Below are positions 23,690 to 35,735 of a stretch of 64,000 nt of DNA, piece after piece. The notes beneath the pieces are model-generated. The model worked only from the letters and a program-made list of their open reading frames with translations. It was not told where the DNA came from and made no database searches. The first letter of the stretch is position 1. Each line of letters starts with the position of its first letter. The DNA is from Tupaia tana (Eukaryota; Chordata; Mammalia; Scandentia; Tupaiidae): positions 29,687,814 through 29,751,813 of the forward strand of contig JAKSZU010000012.1 of assembly GCA_026018925.1 (NCBI GenBank), written 5' to 3'. Position numbers and translations under genes: made by a program.

Positions 23690-23910
23690 AAGTGGTAAGC
23701 CCTTGTCCCCTGCTTACTCTATGGCAGGTGCTGCTCTAAATGCCTGGCAAACATCTACACATTTAAACCACAAAACAGCCTTCTGAGGCAGATCCACTTA
23801 TAATCCCTATTTTATAGATGAGGAAATAATCAGAGAGAAAGAAGAGAAACAACCTGTCCAAGTGTATAACTAGTAAGAGGCAGAGCTTGGATTTGAACCA
23901 GGTAGTCTGA
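23690..23910 (+). mobile_element. MIR SINE remnant
   Basis: Near full-length MIR text: ctatggcaggtgctgctctaa, cctattttatagatgaggaaataatcagag, cttggatttgaaccaggtag. Confidence 0.75.
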
Positions 23911-24469
23911 TCCTATAGCCCATGACTATCCCACATGCTAGACTGTCAGAGTCGGAGGGATCATGGCCAATGCTAATTAGGGTCTTTCCTTCATTTGTTC
24001 TGGTTGCCAGATGCAACCAGTGTCTTCTATCAGTGCTAGAATACCTCTACTTTCTCATTTCTATGAGCCTACACTCACAATGGTTCTCATTCTAGAAATG
24101 CTGTCCTTACTCCCCACCTTTACTGATCAAATCCTTTCCACAACTGAAGGCTCAACTCCTGGGAAAGGGCCTTGTTCCATGGTACTGCCTCTAATCAGCA
24201 CAATCTCCTCAAAAGCACTGTGTGGTCTTCTTGGTGGCCCTGACCACTCTGCTTGGCTCTGCAGTCAAAGTGGGACTTGTTTTACCCATTCCCTGTCAGC
24301 TTTTTTGGGACAGGGAGAGTGCTTTGTCTATTTTCAGATTTTTCAGAATCATCCAGCACATAGTAGATCATCAAGAAACCCTAACTAGGCTGGCTTGACT
24401 CCTGGTCCCAGCATTCTTTAGTCCATTCCATGACCTTGCTCCTTGTTTATTCCCTCTATAGGCAGCAAA

Positions 24470-24640
24470 ATCCATCGGAAAGAACAAGTGCCTGGGATCC
24501 AGAGAGACCCAGCTTCAAATCCTGGTTCCCTCTTTCATTAACTGGCTAACCTTGGGCATTTTCCCTATCTGTAAAAAGGGATAAGAATCCTTCCCTTTCA
24601 GGATTACCCTGAGGTAGAGCCAACATGGGATGTGCAAGAC
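24470..24640 (+). mobile_element. MIR SINE remnant
   Basis: Contains ccagcttcaaatcctggttcc, taaccttgggcattttccct and gtaaaaagggataagaat, a MIR in the sense in which exonised Pol III SINEs often appear. Confidence 0.65.
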
Positions 24641-26226
24641 TTGGGCCTGGTCATAGAAGGCACCTGATCGACTATAGCCATCATCATCACTGTGGTCAGA
24701 TCAAGCACAAAGCTCAGCCTCCTTGCACAGAAAGAAGCACCACTCTGCAGCACAAGGCCAGGCAGAGGATAGGCTGGGAACCCTGGGAAGAGGCTCTACA
24801 CCCCAAAGGTAGGCTCCATGTGCTCAGGCTCCTTAAGGACCCACATTCAAGCACAGATGTATGGGTGATCTACCTGTTCTGCCTCTGGCCAGGCAGCAAG
24901 GAAGGAGAGCCTCCCAGGAAGACTGCCAGTGGTCTAGCTGTGAGAACAGCTTGCTCTTTGCTCTAATACACCTGTTGACCTGTACAACGAAGAAAGGCCT
25001 ACAGAAACTCTCCTGTGGGACAACAATCTGGCTTGGGTTGGTAGTTTCTTAAAGATACAGTTTAATGCTCCTCTTAGTAAGGCGGAGGGAAAATAAGCAA
25101 ATGCTAGAAAAGAATGACTACCATGAGAGGGAATTAAATGGTCTTCAGCCAAGGAGGGCAGCATTTTAAAATTAACAAAGCCCAGGTACCACATCCAGGA
25201 AGGCCTTGGCAAATGCGTGTTATCCACTCATTAGCTCAGTTCCTTGGGGACGCTGGCCAAACAGGGAAGGCAGTGCCGGGAACCAGTCCTTCCGATGCTG
25301 ATGAAATGCACTCAGGGAGAAAAGGCAGCAGGCGGGAGAGAGACTCTTGTGGGGAATTTCAAACAGTTTTCACTGGTGCTTTGTGCTCTGCCTTGCAGTT
25401 CTTATGTTCTCTGAGGCAAGTGCTCGGGAAATCAAAAACACAAACAAAAACACCCAGCAAGCCCAAGGAAATTCAAATCCAAATCTCCCCACAGCACCCT
25501 ATTCTTTTGGGATCCTTGGTTTCTGAAGCACTACAATGGCCTATGGATAGTCCCTGCATGGCAGCCAGGGATAAGGGGCCCAGAAGCAGTGTAGTTGAAG
25601 CTAATTCCCAATCCTGTACCCTAAACTCTCTCCTTAACAGAAGGAAGAACCACATACTCTGTGAATTTATATAAGCTCACTGCATACCACCCATAAAGAG
25701 AACTTGTTCATCAGTTAATTATCCTTCACTGATGGTGTGAATTTACAGATCTTCATTCTCTACTAATAATCAGAATACACAGTACTCTAATGTGAGAAAT
25801 CATCGCCAGAATTCAAAACAATTCAGATGACCATTTGCAATATGAATTAATATTGACAATAACAACATGAATTCTTAATTCTTGAAATGTCATTGGTCAC
25901 AACAAATATTAAAAATTAGAGAGGGATGTCAGCTTTTTAAAAAGTTTTTGAAGTATCATTTATATATAGTAAAATTTATCCTTCCTAAGACATATAATTT
26001 GGTGAGTTTTGATAATTGTTTACATTTGTGTAACCACCACCATAATCAAAATATAGACTATTTCTATCACACTAAAAATTCCTTTATGCCCTCCTCCTAC
26101 TCCAAAACCCTGCAACTACTAATATGATTTGTGTTCCTCAAGTATTGCCTTTTCTAAAATGTCACATAAGCGAAATTATACAGGATATAGCTTTTCATGT
26201 TGGCTCTTACTTAGCAAAAAGGGTTT

Positions 26227-26755
26227 TTTGTTGTTGTTGTTGTTGTTAAGGTTTTTGCCATAGGATAGAGACAGAGAGAGGGGAAGTGAGAAATCACTCC
26301 CCAGGGAAGGTGGCCATACCACAATCCCTTCTCCTCCATTCTCCTCTGAGGATTTTGGGCACACACGTACACACACCCAGAATGATTTTTTTCCCACATT
26401 TTTTTATTTCATTTTCTTTTATACACTCAATCACATTATTTAGCTTACAAAATGAATATTTTGACAGGTGAAAATTTCTCCCCAGTCCAGTTGATAAAAC
26501 TATAAAATATCTTCAACAGATAATACCACATTTCTTTGTCCCATTAATGCTTTGCCTCTCTATTTTTCTTCTAAATGTCCTTCCTCAGACCCTACTCTTT
26601 CACACACACTATGTCTGGTATTTACATCCATATACTGTGTTTCTATATCCTTTAGTCAACCAGGATGATTTTTAAGTCACTGGGTCTGGGACTTGAACTG
26701 CATTAGCCATGTGGGAGTCCAGCGTCTTAACCACCACGTCACCTACTGGCCACCA
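26227..26755 (-). mobile_element. Long-form tRNA SINE split by an L1 fragment
   Basis: The SINE spans 26227-26390 (tail, body, gattttgggcacacacg) and 26660-26755 (gggacttgaactgcattagcc ... cctactggcc). It inserted at a caaaaagg-type target inside the L1M. Confidence 0.88.
26391..26659 (-). mobile_element. L1 3' UTR fragment inserted in a SINE
   Basis: About 269 bp of antisense L1 3' UTR (tcaatcacattatttagctta ... ctccccagtccagttgata) of the same family as 11395-12283. The TSD is ccagaatgattttt (26377-26390) and ccaggatgattttt (26660-26673). Confidence 0.88.
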
Positions 26756-26764
26756 AAAGGCTTT

Positions 26765-26974
26765 AAAAAAAATTAATTTTTTAATTATTACTTTTTAATT
26801 TGCTATAGGGCATGCAGACTCACCAGAGAGAGCAGAGAGAGTAAGTGAGTGGGTGAGAATGTGAGCAGGAGAGATAGGGAAAGCAAGAAAGCAAGCCACT
26901 AGGTCCAGGACTCAAACCATAGTTGACCATTTGGAAGTCTAGCACCTTAACCACCACACCACCTGTTGACCCCA
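26765..26974 (-). mobile_element. Short-form tRNA SINE
   Basis: A tail rich in A/T, tttgctatagggcatgcaga, and head ttggaagtctagcaccttaacc. Flanks caaaaggcttt and caaaatgctttt are the TSD. It landed next to the split SINE at the same target. Confidence 0.88.
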
Positions 26975-27694
26975 CAAAATGCTTTTGAGATTTGTTCATG
27001 TTGCTGCATGTATGAATAGTTTTCTTTTAACTGCTGAGTAGGACTCTACTGAATGGATATACCACAGTGTGTCCATTTGCCAACTGATGGATATTTGGAT
27101 TATTTCCAGTTTTTGGTGATTATGAATAAAGTTCTTATAAAATTTGCATACAGTCTTTTTTGCAGATGCATGGTTTTATTTCTCTTGTATAAATACATAA
27201 GAGTAGGTGTTAATGAGTTGCATGGTAAATGGATGCCTTAGTTTTATAAGAAATTGCCAAAACATTTTGCAATGTAGCTATACCATTATGCATTCCTCTC
27301 AGCAGTGTACAACTATACAATGTACAACTGGCATCCTTTCCAGGACTTGGTATTGTCAGTTACTCTAAATTTCAGCTATTGCAGTTGGTGAGTAGTTGTT
27401 TCTAATTTTAATTTGTACTCCCCTAATGACTAATAATGTGGACTATCTTTCATGTGCTTATTTGCTAACTATCTCTTCTTGTTGAAGTGTCTGCTCAAAT
27501 CTTTTGCCCATTTTTTTGAAAATTGGGTTGTCTTTTTTTATTGATTACTGACAGTTCTTTATATGTTACGTATACTACTTATCAGATGTGTTTTGACAAC
27601 TTCTTTTTTGAGGAATTAAAAATGATAAAGATCTAAATCACATGATTTTTTTTCTTCCAAATAGGAACGACATAAACTTTCAATTTACAAATAC

Positions 27695-28300
27695 CTTAGT
27701 GTTATGGGAGAGAGGGTCAAGAAGCAGTTGGTACCTGCTAAAGCTCATGAGGCTATTGTTAACTCTACAAGTACCCAGACAACCCTGGGGCTTTAGAGAT
27801 AGCTACATCTGGAGAACTGACCGTCCTAAAACCAGCTTTTGGCCTCCCAGACTCTGCACCACCCAAAGCCCTGTTATGGTCCACCAGGCTCCTGGAATGG
27901 TCAACAGTCGTCACACTCCATCGCTGGCCATTGTCCACTGGTAAAGGTAGGAGGCTCCCAATCCATCCCTCAGTGAAAGAGCAAATAGTGGGGCCTGTGG
28001 CTGCTTGGACATCAAAGTTGAGCAAACAGACCTGGCAGCCTTGCCTCTCTGCCTACACATCCTGCAAATGCCATCTGAAGGAGCTTGCCCAAGGGGGTCA
28101 TGACTTTCAGCTTGTCATAGCACACATCAAAGTTTGCACCACACACGAACTGGGTGCATGGGTTCGAATCAAGTCGCCCGAGAGCGGATACTCAGCCATT
28201 GTGTCGAGTTTTAATCCTGTGTTTTCCCAAGTAATTAAGCCTTCTTGCTTATGAACTTGTGACTAAGTAAAGCATCACTGAGAGGTTGTAACATCAAAGT
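27695..28300. mobile_element. Possible LTR-like insertion, unassigned
   Basis: A segment that begins TGTTATGG (27698) and ends TTGTAACA (about 28291), so the ends form a TGTTA/TAACA inverted pair. It has a cluster of CpGs at 28145-28208 not seen in the neighbouring old L1. I find no convincing TSD and no family I can name. It could instead be old unique sequence. Confidence 0.3.
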
Positions 28301-28329
28301 GCCTTCCACCGTCTGTCCGTGTTTGATAA

Positions 28330-29890
28330 AATTGGATTTCTTTTCCTTCTTAAAGAAAAACTAATTGAATTTAGCTGAAAGCTGGGTATATTTGCACTAG
28401 CTGGTGAAGACTATGCTAAGTCACAACAATCATCCTGGGACCCCTGCGGCTCAGCCTATGGCTAGGCAGGGTCAAAGTGCACCATAGAACGAGGTACCCA
28501 GACTCAAGCTGAACAAGTGCCTTGTGGCAGGAGGCTTGCAGAGGGCTCACTGTGAAGAAGGGGCCAGACCCCAATGACTGCTCTTTAAGTCAATACTACA
28601 CCAAGCTGTTACTAGGGCTGGCAAAAGGACTGTCCTAGTAGAATGTTTGTAAATCTTTGGCCGAACGGCTACTGAAGACAATGGCCATCACATTGCTCAA
28701 GTCCTTGATGTCAGTAGTCCAAGTAAGCTTCTTAAGGCAAAGACTGTGACTGCTTATTCTCTGAATCCTCCCAGAGCCTAGCACATCAGCCCCTGACACA
28801 GTTTTAAAAATATCTGCTGGATGCAAAAAAATGGTAAAAGGATGCCAGAACAAAGTTCTCTCCTGAAGAACAAAAACTCTCTGTATCCTTTTTTATTTTT
28901 TTTGGACTTGCTTATCAGGAAAGTTCAATCTAAATTAATACTCAGTTTCACTAATTATTTTAATTTACACTGAGTACAGCATGGTCTCCAATATGCACAC
29001 ACAAAATAAATATACAGGGATCAATCTCCAGTTGCTGGGAATCAGGGTGACTGCTACTTTCTTCTCTATGGCGTATTCTTACTAAAACAATAAACCATTT
29101 TTGGAAAAGAAAATCTCTGGTTCAATCCTGATACAATTACGTTTCCTTTTACTAATATGATTTCTGATATTAATCCAGTTTAACTCTCCTGTGTATATTT
29201 ATATTTGTATTTTCATTTAAGTCACCTCAAACCCTTTTTGGAAATAAAACGAAGGAATAAATTATAAACTAGATTCCTGTGCATATTTTTAGAATTCAGT
29301 ACCACAACGATGCATTTCCTATCTAAGACTAAATAAAATAATAAATACATATAGAAATAAAATTTCACAAGAAATTTAAGCTCCTTGAAATAGACATGAT
29401 TATATTCTATATCCCGAAGGACTTAACACACTAAGTAGGGGCCTAAGGGTAAAATGACTGGGCTATTCCAAGGATCTTTCCCTCGAGCTCATGGGCTGCC
29501 AACATTCTAAAGGAAGTGAAAGTTCTCTGCTTTCATCCTTGAATCAAGAGATGTTGCCCTACATCTTCCATCCATCTAAATTCAATTCAAAGGTGATGGC
29601 ATTTTAGGCTTGACCAAAATGATTCTAGAAGGATTTGGTGATTATGTAAGAATCAGTATACTTCTAGTAAGAAGAAACTTGTTGGCAGATCACGCTGGTA
29701 TAGACATAATCTGAAAGATTTGGTGACTGATTTTAAGAATCAGTATTCTTCTAGTTAAGGAGACACTTATTGGCAAACTGTGCCGGTATGGATAATAATC
29801 ATAATCTTTCAAGACTCTTAAAATCTTGAATGTCAATCTTACATGACACCTATCAACAAGGCTTATTTACCTTGACCAACGTACACCTGG
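28330..29890. other. AT-rich intronic stretch, nothing recognised
   Basis: Single-copy, AT-rich sequence. Two loosely similar blocks occur at 29630-29690 and 29715-29785 (gatttggtga... aagaatcagtat... cttctagt), suggesting a small local duplication. No coding signal. Confidence 0.5.
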
Positions 29891-29899
29891 TACTCTTTC

Positions 29900-30100
29900 T
29901 TTATTTTATAAATGATAGAGAAAGAGAAAGCACCTTTGACAGGGTCTTGTAATACCATGATCCTCTTTCCTTGGGCCTTCACTCCTCAGGATCTTGGGTG
30001 TCACATGTATGTTTGGTGTGTTTTCAGGCTGATCCAAAGATTCAAACCCATAGTTGGCAACGTGGCTTCCTGCACTACAGTCCAGTACGCAATGGACTAG
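29900..30100 (-). mobile_element. Probable old long-form tRNA SINE
   Basis: Weak landmarks of the family survive (aatgatagagaaagagaaagc, caggatcttgggtgtcacatg, tcaaacccatagttggcaacgtgg). Identity is tentative. Confidence 0.45.
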
Positions 30101-30134
30101 TATCTAGGATACTGTTCTTCTATGGCACTTCTTT

Positions 30135-30325
30135 TTTCTTTTAAAACTTTATACTTTTTAAAAGGATTACTTTATTTAACTTTATTTATTTTAATTTGAC
30201 CGGAGAGGAACAGAGTGGTGAGGGTAGGGTAAGTGAGAAAGCAACCTGCCAGGTCCAGGACTAGAACTGCAGTCAGTCATATGGGAGTCCAGTGCCCTTA
30301 ATTACCATGCCACCTGCCGGCCCCA
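30135..30325 (-). mobile_element. Short-form tRNA SINE
   Basis: Tail, ttttaatttgaccggagagg, and head catatgggagtccagtgccc ... cctgccggcccc. The TSD tatggcacttctt is at 30121-30133 and 30327-30339. Confidence 0.92.
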
Positions 30326-31219
30326 TTATGGCACTTCTTATCTTTTAATATAAGATACAGTTTTCTTATACATTTTACCTATTGTTTATTGTCTGTCCAT
30401 GTGTTCCTTTAACTCAGGACTACTACTAGTATATGGAGAGGCTCTATGTTTATCACTTTGTTATTTCAAATGTAGGAACCTAGAACAGTTTTGATAAATA
30501 GTAGGGGCCAAAGTGGTATGAACAAATAAATCCAACCTAAGAGTATTCTCTTTTCAATAAAATCCATCTTCCCTGCATGCTAGAGAGAAGAGGAGAGCAC
30601 AGAATGGATGCTTAAAAACCTAGTAATTAGTCCAAGGAACCAATGCAAATGAATACAAGCAACACTCTTCACTTTGCTCAACAAACATCACTGTTTTGCT
30701 AATGGCCCTGGATAAAGACAGAATGATCAGTTAAACCAACAACTCATTAGATTCAGACAGAAGCCTCCCCAGAAGCATGTGCTTCTGATCACTGACAGTC
30801 CTCAAGTGCTATTTCCTGTTCCCATCTCAACCCAAAGAATACTACACAACATACCTCTTCCTCCTTCATCACCACTTTTCTTGAAAATGGAAATACTTGC
30901 AAGCTGAGGAAGAAGACTGGCAGAAAGGGTAGAATAGCAGTGGCGGAGAATAAACACAAGTGTGTTTGTGTGGCAAGAAGTCTAGTGCAGGCTAGAATAA
31001 CTCGCCATTTATAACGTGTGGCACACATCCTTGACCTTACCGATTCTTAGATGGATATAGCAAGAATCCACTCTGCTGCCTGACTGGGTCCCCTCATGTC
31101 TATTTATATATCAACATTTTCTCTTAAGGAATAAGTGCTTATAGCTAAAGAGAGCAAATAAGGAAACTGACCAAGAACAAGACCACGACACAGAGCAGAG
31201 AAGAGAGCCCACGTTTCTT

Positions 31220-31227
31220 TCTTTCTT

Positions 31228-31261
<34 letters not shown>

Positions 31262-31491
31262 ACAGGGTGCATGCGCTCGCCAGACAGACAGAGACAGAAA
31301 GCGAGAAATCACCCCCCGGGGGGATGGCCACGCCGCAATCCCTTCTCCTCCATTCTCTTCTCAGGATCTTGGGCATACACGCACATGCACCTGGTGTTGA
31401 GTTTTAAGCCCACTGGGTCTGGGACTCGAACCGCGGTCAACTACATGGGAGTCCAGAGACATAGCCATTATGCCAATTGCTGGTCCCTTAT
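31220..31491 (-). mobile_element. Long-form tRNA SINE
   Basis: Poly-T of about 30, tgctacagggtgcatgcgct, perfect CCCCCCGGGGGG hairpin core, and head gactcgaaccgcggtcaact. The TSD is ccacgtttctt (31209-31219) and ccacatttctt (31492-31502). Confidence 0.94.
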
Positions 31492-31814
31492 CCACATTTC
31501 TTACCCTTCCAAAAGTGGTCAGGATTGACAGATAAGAGCCTTACAGACCTGCTTGAAAGGAGAATTAAAATTGTTATCTCCAACTATCAATTTCAGTGGC
31601 TACTACCAGAGTGCCCAGTCTGCTTTCTTTGAAAGTACCCCTTTTGCTCTTATTTAATCAATTCATTTGCATGATCACAGCTAGAGTGAAAGTACACTTT
31701 ATCCCAGCACTTCGGGAATTCTACAGACTCCAGGGTAGAAGTCAGAACAGAAATTACATCCCATCTGGGATGGGAAGGCAATATACAGCACTAGCCTGGG
31801 ATATGGTATCAGGA

Positions 31815-31960
31815 GGTGCAGTGAGCTATAGTAAAAACACAGACTTTGCAGGTGGCCAGGCTGCATTGTAAATCCTGTCCCTGTTCCTTTAGACAAATCA
31901 CTTTTTTCTCAGGGCTTCAGTTTTCTCAGCTTTGAAAAGTACATAATAATATACATTTTG
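31815..31960 (+). mobile_element. MIR SINE remnant
   Basis: gtccctgttcctttagacaaatcac, then cttcagttttctcagctttgaaaa, matches the MIR 3' half. Confidence 0.55.
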
Positions 31961-32539
31961 TGGAGTGGTTGTAAGAATTAGAGATAACTCTCTCCATGAA
32001 ATGGACTACTTCAATCTTTACGCAATGGTTGCAACTCTCAGGGGATGGGGGGTGCAGGCAGGAAAATAACACAGATCCAACAGAAGGGAAGGAAGGAGGG
32101 GCTCCACTTTTTCTAGTTTTCATCAGAACCTCCAAAGAAAAAGCCCTCCATGGAGCCCTTGCTGCAGACAGTGAATGCAGACTTCTCAACATGGATAGAC
32201 AGTGGATAACAATAAGGTGATAACCCACACATTTATACTTGACCACTTATAAGTGGCAAATATTAAAATATTAGATTGCTACAATAATGCAAATGCCTTG
32301 CTTATGATCACAAAGCCAATGAATGATGGAGATGGCATCCATAGCCACACCTTCCCTCTCCATGTCTACCACACAGTCCAATGCACAGGGTGTACTCCAG
32401 TCCCTTAGACTGAATCTATCTCCCTGCCTCTGGAGAAGACAGCAGGAGGGCAGGCCAGGGTGGGAGAACACTCAGGAACACTGTCTGCAGAGATGTGGCT
32501 AAGGGAAAGAGTGGCCCTGTATGGAAAGAGACCTCTTAC

Positions 32540-32626
32540 CTGTCATTTCGGCTGATGGCTGCCACCATGAGTGCCGTCCAGCCAAGTTTGTGCCTTGCGT
32601 TGACATCTGCACCTTCTGACAACAGC
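32540..32626 (-). CDS. CLPB: CLPB exon 3: ankyrin repeats 1-2
   Basis: This 87-bp exon has acceptor tctctttag and donor gtaaga. It enters and leaves in phase 2, so it joins exon 2 (AG|G, Arg) and exon 4 (AG|T, Ser). The 28 full codons begin [10 protein letters not shown] and continue [24 protein letters not shown] is the ankyrin loop and GWTALMVAA the start of the next repeat (consensus G-x-TALHxAA). The frame is open and the sequence is close to human CLPB, which argues for a functional exon. It is the only coding sequence within about 53 kb of intron. Confidence 0.97.
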
Positions 32627-32889
32627 CTAAAGAGAAACAGAAATATTTTCAGTGTATGGCTTATCATGGACATAGACGTAGAAACTGTCACAGAAGAAAT
32701 GACATAGTCGATAACAGGGAGGCTGAATGAGTCTGGAAGTAGAGGCCTTAGAGAACTAAACTCCCAATCCCAGTGCCTGTGGTCACTCCCCATCACTGAA
32801 GGTTCCCCCATCTCATCCCTTAAATGAGTCTGCCCCCTGTTGTTATCCTCCTATCCTTGGTGCCCACCCTATCTTAATATCCTGACCCT

Positions 32890-33060
32890 CCTATTCCCTT
32901 GGTCCAGAATGCTCTCTCCCTGACTCTGCCTATTCAAACCCTACTCTGATACTCATGATTCAATTTTGCCTTGTGGACTCTCCTGAGAAGTCTTCCTTGA
33001 CTCACCCAGTTCACAGATCCTCCTTAATTTCCCAATTCACATAATACCTAATGACACATT
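32890..33060 (-). mobile_element. L2 3' fragment
   Basis: Text such as ggtccagaatgctctctccc and agaagtcttccttgactcac followed by cacataatacctaatgac is characteristic of L2 3' regions read in antisense. Confidence 0.55.
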
Positions 33061-33389
33061 TTATGTAGATAGTTTCCGGTTTACAAAAGGACCATGTTCC
33101 CCAAGTTTACCTGTATCATAGCTATTTGGAAATTGGAAGTCCTTCAAATGCAGGTAAAGATGCAAAGAACGTTAGAAATGCTAGATTTGGTTCCTAGGAG
33201 AATCCACAGTTGAGTCTATATACTTTTGGCTAGCACATAATAAGAACTCAGTTATTGTTTAATAAAGTAACAGAGTTTAAAGTATACCACTAAAAATCTG
33301 AATTCCACATCTCAGAAACAGGAGATGTGCGGAGAAGGATGGGTGGATAGAAAAAAGGGGAGAAAATAAAACCAATTCTTACTCAGCAC

Positions 33390-33570
33390 CTACTATAAGC
33401 AGAAACTACCCTAGGTGCTTTTTACATTCATGAGCTCATTTACAATTTACATAGCCTTAAAGCACTGATACTAATCTCTTCTTAAGGATGAAGTAACAGG
33501 CTCAGTGAGTCAATGACTTGTTTAGGGCCACATAGCTATGAAGGGGCAGTGCAGTGACTGGAACCCAGGT
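33390..33570 (+). mobile_element. MIR SINE remnant
   Basis: Contains tcagcacctactataagcag, tttacattcatgagctcatt and gacttgtttagggccacatagct. Confidence 0.7.
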
Positions 33571-34374
33571 CAACAGTGACTCTAAAGCTAGCCTCCTTCT
33601 CACCCTACCATTCTTCCTCTAGATAGAACCTGACAATATGAAAGGTAAAGATGAAACTGATTTCAGCAGATTTCACATATGACATGTGCTTGATCCCATG
33701 CTTGATTCTGGATGGGGATGAGGAAAAGACACGGGGTTCACTCTAGAGAAGCATACAATTTAGTTCAGGGACAACAGCCAGAAATCAAAGCCTATATATA
33801 GCGCCAAGAAATGGGAATACCAAAAGTCAGGACTGTGATTCATCATCTAGGCAGGATCTCCTTATGAGGAAAAGGCTAGAGGGACTGGGGGACCTGAGTG
33901 GCTGTCTATTCTTCAGTGAGTTCTGTCCAAATGGGCACTAGGCAGAGTCTAAGGTTTGGGTTTGAGCCTTAGCCCCATTCTTGTGCTACCACCTGCAATA
34001 AATATTCCTCTGGACCAAGCCAAATAAAATCGGTTACTGAAGCAAACAGGTAACTAAGGCATGGGAGGATGCTGAGTAAACATCAAGTACTTACTCATTC
34101 AGCCACGACGTCTAAGTAGCTTGTACTATCGGATATAGTGAAATGAGACAGGCATGGCCCAAGCCTGAGGGGGGAGACAGAGCTACAACCTTCATGAGTG
34201 CTATGGATGGGGACCACAGGTTGCAGATACACAGCAAGGGAACCTAACCCAGTCTCTGGTACTGGGATAGGTTCAGGGACTGTGATGGCCTATCCAAGGG
34301 TGATGATACAGGGAGTTAGTTAGACAAAAGAAGGTGGGTAGGGGTGTTCTAAGCAGAGTTAAAGTCTCTCTCTC

Positions 34375-34613
34375 TTTTAATTTTCAGACAGGTGTGTGCT
34401 TGCCTGGGAGAGGAAGCGAGAGAGAAGGAAAGTGAGAAAGCACCCTCCATGGGGATGTTCATGCTACAATTCTTTCTACTCCATCTCTCCCACTTTTAGA
34501 GATTTGGGGCACACACATGGGGTGTTTTTTTCAAGCCACTAGGCCTAGTACTTGAACCGTGTGGTTGACTAAGTGGAATTTGGCCACCTTAACTGCCACA
34601 CCACCAGCCTACT
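34375..34613 (-). mobile_element. Long-form tRNA SINE, diverged
   Basis: aggtgtgtgcttgcctggga, a hairpin remnant, attcttttctactccat, gatttggggcacacacatgg, and head cttgaaccgtgtggttgact. Confidence 0.8.
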
Positions 34614-34809
34614 AAAGCTTTTTACCTAGAGAAGAAGGCATGGGTATATATGGCCCTGCAAGAGGTTTGGTATGACTGGGGCACAAAGCGTGAGGAAAGA
34701 GTGTTCAGAGAAGAGGTCTGAGAAATCCTCTTTCTCACCTCTAGTTTGGAGGATTTATTTTGGGATCAGCTGGAATTTATTACCACACTGTCAAACTTCT
34801 ACGCAGTAA

Positions 34810-34863
34810 CACATTTCTTTTCTTTTTTCTTTTCCTTTCTATTTCTTTCTCTTTTTTCTTTTC

Positions 34864-34909
<46 letters not shown>

Positions 34910-35020
34910 TGAAGGGGTAGTAGGGCATGTGTTTTTCAAGTTGCTGGGTCCAGGACTTGAACCACAGAGTTGGCTGTGTGGGATCCAGTGCCTTAACCAC
35001 CATGCCACCTGCTGGCCCAG
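34810..35020 (-). mobile_element. 5' part of tRNA SINE with long pyrimidine tail
   Basis: The head and early body are present at 34915-35020 (tttcaagttgctgggtccagg ... cacctgctggccc). The rest is a long T/C tract, read as an expanded A-rich tail of an internally deleted copy. Confidence 0.75.
34842..34908. repeat. 67-bp pure pyrimidine tract
   Basis: Only T and C, ending in more than 30 T. With one A at 34841 the tract extends back to about 34814. Confidence 0.95.
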
Positions 35021-35584
35021 AACAATTTCCTATGGCCAAGAATGTAAGAGGCTAAGAATCCCCAGGATGAATTTTCTGAGACCCAAATCTCATTGTACAA
35101 AGACTCCTTCTCGTCATTCAGCAGCCAGGTGGTATGGTGAAGAGTGTGCAGTTCTGAAAGTCAAGAAACTGGAGTTCTCATCCTAACTGTGATTCTGATG
35201 GGATGACCTCACTTCTCTGGTCCTCGGTCCAGAAAGGATAGAAAATCAGACAAGCTAAAGATCAAAGAGGTTTCTGAGGGACAAGACATGAACTCTGTCT
35301 TGAAGAAGAGGAAGAATTTACAGAAGCAGGAAGGAAAAGGAAAAAAAGGTCTGTGAACAAGGAAGAAACATTCAGCGACCATCAGGTAGAACCATGTGGG
35401 TGACAGTTCATAGCAGAGAGACAGACAGCTACTGAGGTGTGTAGGGCCTACACGTGGCTTCAAATGTCAGAAAAGGAAACCAAGAAGCGGGCATAAATCT
35501 ATTTTGATTTGTGGACTCTTCTGAGAATACTATTAAACTTCTCTCCAGAAAAGCGCATTGAAGCGCGCACACACTCAATTTTTA

Positions 35585-35735
35585 TTTTATTATTATTATT
35601 ATTTTTTATATAATGTCCAGGGGTTTATAGCCACCATAAAATCAATAATGCACCCAAGGATCAAAGCTCAGTCTAAAGGGTTGACAGATGCCTGGCATGC
35701 ATGCTACTGTGTCACACTTGTGCTTCTAAGAGAGA
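35585..35735 (-). mobile_element. Possible tRNA-like SINE, different family
   Basis: In antisense the block reads gacacagtagcatgcatgcc, then a B-box-like gctttgatccttgg, and ends in an A/T-rich tail (ataataataataaaataa). It does not match the main family. Confidence 0.4.

Larger units (their letters stand above)
25915..27620 (-). mobile_element. Old L1M 3' region, interrupted by SINEs
   Basis: Antisense L1 3' text at 25930-26215 (agtatcatttatatatagta, ttttgataattgtttacattt) continues at 26976 (gcttttgagatttgttcatg, ttgctgcatg, ggatatttggattatttcc). Two SINEs and a nested L1 piece occupy 26227-26974. Confidence 0.85.

Noticed and set aside
34746-35186. 146-codon plus-strand open frame with long Phe run
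   Set aside because: The Phe run is the T-rich SINE tail and the rest is SINE head; composition artefact.
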